9,327 nucleotides of DNA from Pseudomonadota bacterium (GTDB taxonomy: Bacteria; Pseudomonadota; Alphaproteobacteria; Rhizobiales; Beijerinckiaceae), in the NCBI GenBank assembly GCA_023422485.1, contig JAGTAM010000452.1, positions 1 through 9,327 on the forward strand, given 5' to 3'. The notes beneath the pieces are model-generated. The model was not told where the DNA came from, did no database searches, and worked only from the letters and a program-made list of their open reading frames with translations. The translations under genes were made by a program, and so were the position numbers. Shown here in pieces: positions 6,098-9,327 of this stretch; position 1 is the first letter of the stretch, and every line of letters starts with the position of its first letter.

Positions 6098-7303
6098 TCA
6101 GGCGGCCTGCTGGCCGGCGTAGCGAAGGCAGTGCTGAAGGTAGCCGACTTCGTGGCGGCCGGCGAGTTCGACCACGCTGGACCAGAGCCAGGACGGCGCC
6201 CCCGCATCCGTGGCGCCCTTCTTCGTGACTTCGACGCGCCACGCCGACCGCGCTCCGGCCTCCATCTGACGGCCATGCGCCTTGCCGACCACATAGGCGA
6301 GGTAATGGGCGGCACGAACCGCCTCCTCGCGGCCGAACTGATCCACGTCGAGCTTCAGGTCCTGCGGCGCGAGTTCGCGCATCACGACCGGCTTTCCCAG
6401 AAGATGCACCGGCAGCATGCGCTCGCCGAGATTCGGCGACAGGGCCCGGGCCCCGGCCACCACCCGCTGAGCCGGGTCGGGCGGCATCTGCGCACCGGGC
6501 GCGGGCGGAGCGGCGGTCTCGACCGCCTCCTTCAGGTCCACCAGCGCGAGACGGCGCTTGTTGTTCGGGTCGGTGATGCCGACGAGGACGGCGTAGCGCA
6601 GGAAGCCGAGCGAGCTGCAGCCCTTCATCCAGTAGGCCGCATCGATGAGGCGGGCTTCGGCGTCCTCGCTTCGCCCGTTCAGCGCCAGCACGAGGTGGCG
6701 CACCGCATCTTCCTGGAAGAGGTCGTCGAGCGCCCGGCGCTCGCCCGCATCGAGCGCCCAGAACTTGCGCCCCAGGGGAATGGCCGGCTCGACGCGCTTG
6801 AGGCGCTCCCGCGCGAGGTGCTTCCAGTGCCGGCCAAGCGCCCGGCGGCGCACCGAGCGAACCACATCCGGCTCCGGCGGCCGGCTGTCATCCTCGTCCG
6901 CGCGCAGGCCCACAGCGTAGCCTGCGATCATCTCCTCCAGCATCCGGGCCGTGACGACGCCGGGAAGATCCGAGCCGCGGGCGGCGCTCGCGAGGGACAG
7001 CCCGAGGCGGACGAGATCGTGCGTCGGGTTTCCGATCACCGTCTGGTCGAGGTCGCGGATCTGGATATCGACACGACCGTCGGCGTCGGCGAGGGGACCG
7101 AGATTGCCGAGGTGACAGTCCCCACAGATCCAGACCGGCGGCCCCTCCGGCAGGGTGCCGCGCGGAAGACCATCGAGCCACTCGTAGAACTTCAGGGTGT
7201 TGCCGCGGACGTAGGCATGGGCCGACTGCGCCATCTTGAGCGTGCGCTGTCGCTCGAGCACAATCGCACGTTCCGCAGTACCATACGTGCCGTTCATACG
7301 CAT
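6098..7303 (-). CDS. DUF2252 family protein, predicted kinase-like fold
   Basis: 401 residues from the ATG at 7303, with GAAGG 8 nt upstream; TTG at 7306 and ATG at 7297 are alternatives. The N-terminal signature KMAQSAHAYVRGNTLKFYEW (23-42) and the core CGDCHLGN (60-67) and IRDLDQTVIGNPTHDLVRLG (82-101) identify DUF2252. GDCHLGN and DLD resemble the catalytic loop and metal-binding Asp of aminoglycoside phosphotransferase-like kinases. Further on, CSSLGFLRYAVLVGI (229-243), DLKEA (256-260) and VVMREL (306-311) resemble a glycine-rich loop, an ATP-binding lysine strand and a hinge, placed after rather than before the catalytic motifs. AHGR (342-345) is also conserved-looking. No signal peptide or membrane segment is seen. 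The substrate is unknown, and the phosphotransferase role is an inference from motifs. Confidence 0.88.
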   Translation of the reverse strand: MRMNGTYGTAERAIVLERQRTLKMAQSAHAYVRGNTLKFYEWLDGLPRGTLPEGPPVWICGDCHLGNLGPLADADGRVDIQIRDLDQTVIGNPTHDLVRLGLSLASAARGSDLPGVVTARMLEEMIAGYAVGLRADEDDSRPPEPDVVRSVRRRALGRHWKHLARERLKRVEPAIPLGRKFWALDAGERRALDDLFQEDAVRHLVLALNGRSEDAEARLIDAAYWMKGCSSLGFLRYAVLVGITDPNNKRRLALVDLKEAVETAAPPAPGAQMPPDPAQRVVAGARALSPNLGERMLPVHLLGKPVVMRELAPQDLKLDVDQFGREEAVRAAHYLAYVVGKAHGRQMEAGARSAWRVEVTKKGATDAGAPSWLWSSVVELAGRHEVGYLQHCLRYAGQQAA

Positions 7304-7334
7304 CAAAGGGACCTTCGACCCGAACGCCGCGCCT

Positions 7335-7383
7335 TTCGCGCGGCCCGCAGCGACAACGCGCGCGAACCGCTCTGTTTCGCGCG
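7335..7383 (-). promoter_or_regulatory. Three mutually pairing segments in the DUF2252 leader
   Basis: TTCGCGCG at 7335-7342, its complement CGCGCGAA at 7359-7366, and TTCGCGCG again at 7376-7383. The middle segment can pair with either outer one (8 bp each; loops of 16 and 9 nt), so two exclusive hairpins are possible in the leader RNA. The outer copies are part of a 12-bp direct repeat TTTCGCGCGGCC (7334-7345, 7375-7386). The low-complexity CG content means it may be chance. Confidence 0.35.
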
Positions 7384-7402
7384 GCCGATCGTCCCCTACG
7401 GG

Positions 7403-7408
7403 ATTATA
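7403..7408 (-). promoter_or_regulatory. TATAAT -10 box, candidate promoter of the DUF2252 gene
   Basis: The minus strand reads a perfect TATAAT at 7408-7403, rare in DNA this GC-rich. No good -35 is seen 16-18 nt upstream (CCCAAG-like). Transcription would start near 7396, giving a leader of about 93 nt before the ATG at 7303. Confidence 0.45.
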
Positions 7409-7820
7409 GTGAAGCGGGAAACGTGCTTGGGCGGAGCCGACCGTTCCGATTGCCGCCAGTTACAACGGACCGGTTGTATCTTGTGGCACTTTGCTACGAT
7501 TGCTCGGCGTTTATCGAAGAAATCCGAGTATCAAACGCTAAAAATTCGAATAGGCCACAAATTCACCCGACCTAAGATCCTGACTTGGAATGTCTATCTC
7601 CAATTGACATCTTCGTTCCGACCGTGTGACGAAGGCGCATGCCTTCAATCGGTTCTCGCAGATTTTTCTCCTATAGTGGTTCGAGCGGTCTCCTTGATCA
7701 TCCAGCCGCCTTCCTTGCGGCGAGCACCATGGAAACGCACGTTCGAGGCGGTGCGCCGATGGCGGGCGGATCCGTCGCGGTGCCTGCACCCATCCGTTCC
7801 GGAAGCAAGGATCTCGAAGC
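7409..7820. other. Gene-free stretch with AT-rich core between DUF2252 gene and PAS kinase
   Basis: No credible gene lies here. The part 7511-7570 is only about 38% GC (23 of 60 bases by hand count), far below the flanking genes, as expected for a promoter or small-RNA region. Visible elements are TTGACA at 7604-7609 without a good -10 at 17 nt, TATAGT at 7672-7677 (five of six matches to TATAAT, weak -35), and an imperfectly spaced inverted repeat GCGTTT/AAACGC (7507-7512, 7533-7538; 20-nt loop). The kinase promoter is probably here. Confidence 0.6.
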
Positions 7821-9209
7821 GTGACGGACGCTGAGGCCGAAGAACTGCGACAGCACGTGGCTGCGCTGGAAGCCGAGAACGCCCGTCTGCGGGAAGCGCT
7901 CGAGGAACAGAACCTCGGCCGCGAAGTCGGTCCGCACGCGATGCCCGCCGCTACCCTGGCGGCCAGCCGGGCCCGGTTGCGGGAAGCGCTCACCATCGCG
8001 ACGGTGGGCGGCATCTACTTCGACTTGGACGGCCAGCTTCTCGATGCCAACGACGCCTTTCTGGCGATGTGCGGCTACAGCCGCGAGGATCTCAACGCCG
8101 GGCGCCTCAGTTGGCAGGTGCTGACACCACCGGAATGGCTTGACGTATCCTGGCGCGCTTTCAAGGACCTGAAGGCCACCGGGCGCACGACCCCATACGA
8201 GAAACAGTATTTCCGTAAGGACGGCTCCCGGTTCTGGGCGATGTTCGGTGCCACGCTGCTGGAGGACGGCCGCGGCTTCGAGTTCGTCATCGACATTACG
8301 GACCGCAAGCAGGCGGAAGCCGATCTCGCGGCCCGCGAGGCGGAACTCCGCCTGATCGCCGACGCGATGCCGGCGCTGATCGCGTTCATCGACCGCACCT
8401 TCACCTACCGCTTCGCCAATGCCGCCTACGAGGCATGGATCGGCCGAAAGCCCGAGCGTGTCGTGGGTCACACGATCGAGGAACTCCTCGGCACAGCCGA
8501 GTTCGAGGCCCGCCGCCCGCTCATCGAGCAGGCCATGGCCGGTGCGGACGTCCAGTTCGAACGGTCTTGGCCGCATCTGGACGGACGGCCGCGCGACGCG
8601 GCGATCCGCTACATCCCGAACGTGAGCCCAACCGGCGAGATCGTCGGCATCTACGTGTTCGTGCAGGACATCACCGACCGTAAGCAGACCGAGGAACTGC
8701 TCGCCCAGCGGGCTCAGCAGCTCGAAGCGCAGGTTGCCGAGCAAGAGAAGGCGCGGGATCGAATCTGGAACCTGTCGCCGGTCCTCAAATTCGTCGCGCG
8801 CCACGACGGCGAGATCCGGTCGGTCAATCCATCCTGGACGCGCTCGCTGGGCTGGTCGGAACAGGAGACCATCGGGCGCAACGTGCTCGACTTCGTTGCG
8901 CCCGACGGACGGGAGCAGGCCGCCTCCGACCTGATGCGGCGGGCCGCGACGCCCGCCTCCGGCGACATCGAACTCACGCTCCTGACGAAGGAGAACGGCC
9001 CGCGACACGTCTCATGGACGGTCGTGCCGGGGGATGATCTCCTCTTCGGATTCGGCCGGGACATTACCGAGCAACGCTTCGCCGAAGAGGCGCTTCGCCA
9101 ATCGCAGAAGCTGGAAGCCGTGGGCCAGCTCACCGGCGGCGTGGCGCACGACTTCAACAACCTCCTGACGATCATCCGCTCGTCGATCGACTTCCTGCGC
9201 CGCCCGTAA
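7821..9209 (+). CDS. Triple-PAS sensor histidine kinase, ended by an in-frame TAA within HisKA
   Basis: 462 residues from a GTG at 7821 with AAGGA 9 nt upstream. A leucine/alanine heptad-like coiled coil (about 5-32) is followed by three PAS domains: about 50-165 (ends VIDITDRKQAE), 170-290 (ends VQDITDRKQTE) and 312-420 (ends GRDITEQRFAE), joined by helical linkers. No membrane segment is present, so it is a cytosolic sensor. The HisKA dimerization helix follows with QKLEAVGQLTGGVAHDFNNL (429-448), phosphoacceptor His443. The frame then stops at TAA (9207-9209), 13 residues after the NNL motif, far short of a full kinase, which needs the second HisKA helix and an HATPase_c domain. Sequence after the stop continues the domain in the same frame (next entry). 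It is either a nonsense pseudogene, a split kinase with restart, or a sequencing error. As it stands the product could only sense and dimerize, not autophosphorylate. Confidence 0.85.
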   Translation: MTDAEAEELRQHVAALEAENARLREALEEQNLGREVGPHAMPAATLAASRARLREALTIATVGGIYFDLDGQLLDANDAFLAMCGYSREDLNAGRLSWQVLTPPEWLDVSWRAFKDLKATGRTTPYEKQYFRKDGSRFWAMFGATLLEDGRGFEFVIDITDRKQAEADLAAREAELRLIADAMPALIAFIDRTFTYRFANAAYEAWIGRKPERVVGHTIEELLGTAEFEARRPLIEQAMAGADVQFERSWPHLDGRPRDAAIRYIPNVSPTGEIVGIYVFVQDITDRKQTEELLAQRAQQLEAQVAEQEKARDRIWNLSPVLKFVARHDGEIRSVNPSWTRSLGWSEQETIGRNVLDFVAPDGREQAASDLMRRAATPASGDIELTLLTKENGPRHVSWTVVPGDDLLFGFGRDITEQRFAEEALRQSQKLEAVGQLTGGVAHDFNNLLTIIRSSIDFLRRP

Positions 9210-9327
9210 CTGCCGGAGGTCCGAAAGGTGCGCTATCTCGACGCCGTCTCCGAGACGGTCGACCGGGCTGCCAAGCTCACGGGGCAGCTCCTGGCCTTCG
9301 CCCGCCGCCAGACGCTCAAGCCCGAGG
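9210..9327 (+). pseudogene. Continuation of the histidine kinase after the in-frame stop (runs off right edge)
   Basis: Reading on in the same frame after the TAA gives 39 open codons, including RYLDAVSETVDRAAKLTGQL (codons 8-27 after the stop), LAFARRQTLKPE and no further stop before the edge. This is the usual second HisKA helix and linker of HisKA kinases of this type, so no bases are gained or lost at the stop. The HATPase_c domain, and perhaps a receiver domain, should follow outside the window. It would be expressed only by readthrough or by restart at the GTG 9228. Confidence 0.75.
9215..9230 (+). promoter_or_regulatory. SD and GTG restart candidate just after the kinase stop
   Basis: GGAGG at 9215-9219 lies 8 nt before GTG at 9228-9230, in the frame of the kinase and 18 nt after the TAA. 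The spacing is ideal for ribosome re-initiation, which would give a separate C-terminal kinase fragment. GGAGG arises from ordinary Pro-Glu-Val codons, so it may be coincidental. Confidence 0.35.

Noticed and set aside
7420..7447. Possible EcfG (general stress) promoter on the minus strand: GGAAC then CGTT
   Set aside because: The spacer is 19 nt instead of the 16-17 nt expected between GGAAC and CGTT.
7639..7824. 61-codon plus-strand frame ending in a GTGA overlap with the kinase start
   Set aside because: The overlap would fit coupling, but the first half has low third-position GC unlike local genes, the GAAGG site is only 3 nt from the ATG, and the peptide matches nothing I know.
7698..9008. 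436-codon minus-strand frame opposite the PAS kinase
   Set aside because: No motif is recognised; the opposite strand carries three clear PAS domains.
1..9327. CRISPR array, tRNA genes, insertion sequences, attachment sites
   Set aside because: No regularly spaced repeats, cloverleaf-like segments, transposase motifs or terminal inverted repeats were seen on either strand.

Overview
The window looks like chromosomal DNA from a GC-rich alphaproteobacterium. A Methylobacterium-type (Methylobacteriaceae) host is my best guess, from codon use, the style of the PAS/HisKA kinase and the DUF2252 protein; no 16S or other marker is present, so this is inference. No tRNA, rRNA, CRISPR array, transposase or integrase is visible.

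Left part (1-3943, minus strand): a compact operon for biotin-independent malonate decarboxylase, read right to left as mdcA, mdcC, mdcD, mdcE and a 5' part of mdcG that runs off the left edge. Gaps are 7 nt and 2 nt, then overlaps of 14 nt and 17 nt, so the genes are probably translationally coupled. MdcA swaps acetyl for malonyl on the thiol of the acyl carrier MdcC, MdcD/MdcE decarboxylate malonyl-S-ACP, and MdcG attaches the prosthetic group to MdcC. mdcB, which usually lies between mdcA and mdcC, is absent from that place; mdcB, mdcH and a malonate transporter would have to lie beyond the left edge or elsewhere.

Centre (3944-4964): a 352-nt divergent control region separates mdcA from a plus-strand GntR/FCD regulator that is probably the malonate-responsive regulator (MatR-like rather than the LysR-type MdcR of gammaproteobacteria). 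The region holds three copies of CGTATGC spaced 31-32 bp apart around a candidate mdcA promoter, plus a separate perfect 7-bp inverted repeat nearer the regulator.

Right-centre (4965-7303): an SDR oxidoreductase with a C-terminal membrane segment (plus strand, preceded by a strong GC hairpin) converges with a DUF2252 protein (minus strand); their stops are 26 nt apart. The DUF2252 protein shows kinase-fold-like motifs in permuted order, and its leader has a TATAAT box and three mutually pairing segments.

Right part (7304-9327): a 517-nt gene-free, partly AT-rich gap, then a cytosolic triple-PAS histidine kinase (plus strand). Its reading frame is cut by an in-frame TAA 13 codons after the conserved H-box; the HisKA sequence then continues in the same frame to the edge and has its own SD-GTG restart candidate. 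This interrupted or split kinase and the mdc control region are the most notable items.
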